Source: JAGTVG01 sp964543195
GTDB taxonomy: Bacteria > Bacteroidota > Bacteroidia > Cytophagales > Cyclobacteriaceae
Reading direction: 5' to 3'
DNA length: 64,000 bases
Assembly (NCBI GenBank): GCA_964543195.1
Contig: CAZIXF010000021.1
Coordinates: 1 to 64,000 of the forward strand
The number at the start of each line of letters is the position of its first letter. Within the stretch, counting starts at the first letter, position 1. The translations under genes were made by a program, and so were the position numbers. Positions 63,239 through 64,000 of this stretch are shown here, one piece after another. The notes beneath the pieces are model-generated. The model was given only the letters and a program-made list of their open reading frames with translations, searched no databases and was not told where the DNA came from.

Positions 63239-64000
63239 AACTACTTTTTTAGCTTTGTCAGGATTAAACAGCATATTGATCTGGATCTGTGGCGGTATTT
63301 TAACCCTGGCAACCTGTTTGTCCGCTGCCCGGTCAGAACCCGATATCTCCTTTTCTGCCTTTACATTATTCCAGGATACCCTGAACCAGGATACGGTCCG
63401 TCAGGATTCCGTGGAAGCCGATACCGTCGATCAGCCCTATGAACCTTCCCTGTTACCCACTTTCGAACCAAAGGACCGGTATGGCAATCCCTTCGTCTAT
63501 GAACAGAGCCCTTCCCCCCTCTTACTGAAGGATCCTTCCACACTGAAACTGGATCTCGAAATCGACACATCCAATACCTACACGATCTATGAAAAAATGG
63601 GCGATATTAATTACCGTCCTACCTCCACACTGAGTTTCGAGGAATTTCAACAGATCCAGGAAGAAAAAATGATCCGTCAATACTGGAAAAACCGGTCGGC
63701 CGGCCTCGATGGGGAAAGTGCGGTTTCAGGCAGACGGCTGATCCCTCCGATATATGTCAGTCCCGTATTTGACCGGATCTTTGGAGGCAGTTACGTGGAT
63801 ATCAGACCCAATGGATATGTCAATCTCGATTTTGGAGGCAGGTGGCAGCGCATCGACAATCCTGCCATCCCAATCCGTCAGCAACGGAACGGCGGATTTG
63901 AATTCGATCAGCAGATCAGCATGAATGTGGTGGGGCAAATAGGGGATAAAATGGCGGTTACGGCCAATTTTGACAATAACAATTCGTTCGATTTTGAAAA
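63219..64000 (+). CDS. sprA: SprA/Sov type IX secretion translocon, 3' partial
   Basis: A frame open to the window end. It has no ATG at its beginning; TTG at 63219 (overlapping ruvA by 20 nt) or TTG at 63255 gives a signal peptide (GLNSILIWICGGILTL). The SprA N-terminal pattern follows: RLIPPIYVSPVFDRIFGG, PNGYVNLDFGG, then FEFDQQISMNVVGQIGDK and NFDNNNSFDFE. SprA is the giant outer-membrane barrel through which type IX cargo leaves. Most of the protein lies outside the window. Confidence 0.9.
   Translation, partial: MFSNRHKTTFLALSGLNSILIWICGGILTLATCLSAARSEPDISFSAFTLFQDTLNQDTVRQDSVEADTVDQPYEPSLLPTFEPKDRYGNPFVYEQSPSPLLLKDPSTLKLDLEIDTSNTYTIYEKMGDINYRPTSTLSFEEFQQIQEEKMIRQYWKNRSAGLDGESAVSGRRLIPPIYVSPVFDRIFGGSYVDIRPNGYVNLDFGGRWQRIDNPAIPIRQQRNGGFEFDQQISMNVVGQIGDKMAVTANFDNNNSFDFE

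Overview
The window reads as a scaffold from a metagenome-assembled or draft genome of a member of the Bacteroidota, probably Bacteroidales or Marinilabiliales. Support comes from promoter -7 boxes of the TAnnTTTG type, a ruvA-sprA junction (SprA is the type IX secretion translocon of this phylum), Bacteroidota-specific lipoprotein families (GIN/DUF2807, DUF4292 and DUF4837 types), a GH130/GT4 sugar cluster, and frequent TTG or tightly overlapping starts. Two runs of exactly 100 N (6280-6379 and 20561-20660) are assembly gap fillers. The first 54 bases are repeated exactly at 32254-32307, so the scaffold may begin at an assembly break in a dispersed repeat.

Layout. 79-5968 (minus) is a compact operon for export of double-glycine-leader peptides. 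It encodes a membrane protein, a membrane-anchored thioredoxin-like protein (CDYC), a C39-peptidase ABC exporter, two precursor peptides of 53 and 54 residues that are too small for routine ORF calling, a strong hairpin, and then an ABC ATPase plus permease that may give self-protection. It carries no recognisable modifying enzyme, so it looks like an unmodified or disulfide-bonded two-peptide bacteriocin or signal system. This is the most novel locus in the window. 6380-9615 is a TPR-CHAT protease cut at its 5' end by a gap. 9.9-17.3 kb holds regulators, small stress proteins, a GT4-hydrolase-like fusion, a GH130 enzyme with a 16-bp palindrome before its start, and an acyl-ACP desaturase.

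17.6-21.4 kb is an accessory stretch: an integrase remnant, imperfect 59-nt direct repeats 2.8 kb apart, a VapBC-like toxin-antitoxin pair with a divergent antitoxin-like gene, a truncated RHS gene, octamer tandem arrays, tRNA-Leu(UAA), a four-helix-bundle protein and tRNA-Gly(GCC).

21.6-36.8 kb carries peptidases (M20, M14), DsbD, a two-component pair, a FadB-like fusion with an eroded dehydrogenase domain, a Tat-exported sugar-isomerase-like protein, PheA and a GIN-domain lipoprotein. 36.9-43.3 kb holds glyA-tatC-rpiB and rbfA-LolE-type permease-OMP. 43.6-47.9 kb is a nucleotide-sugar operon (ugd-uxs-rmlB-rmlA). 48-64 kb is core: rpsU-xer-hpf, metK, crotonase-flippase-dut, TPR-DUF4292-EnvC-like, tatA-gatA-lytic transglycosylase, a DUF4837-type lipoprotein, ruvA and the start of sprA.

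Connections. TatA and TatC are encoded 19 kb apart and a likely Tat substrate sits nearby. DsbD could supply reducing power to periplasmic thioredoxin-like proteins such as the one in the peptide-export operon. Ugd and UXS would make UDP-glucuronate and UDP-xylose, RmlA and RmlB the dTDP-4-keto-6-deoxyglucose precursor, and the flippase at 51.9 kb is a candidate consumer pathway. All functions are inferred by reading the sequence; no searches were run.
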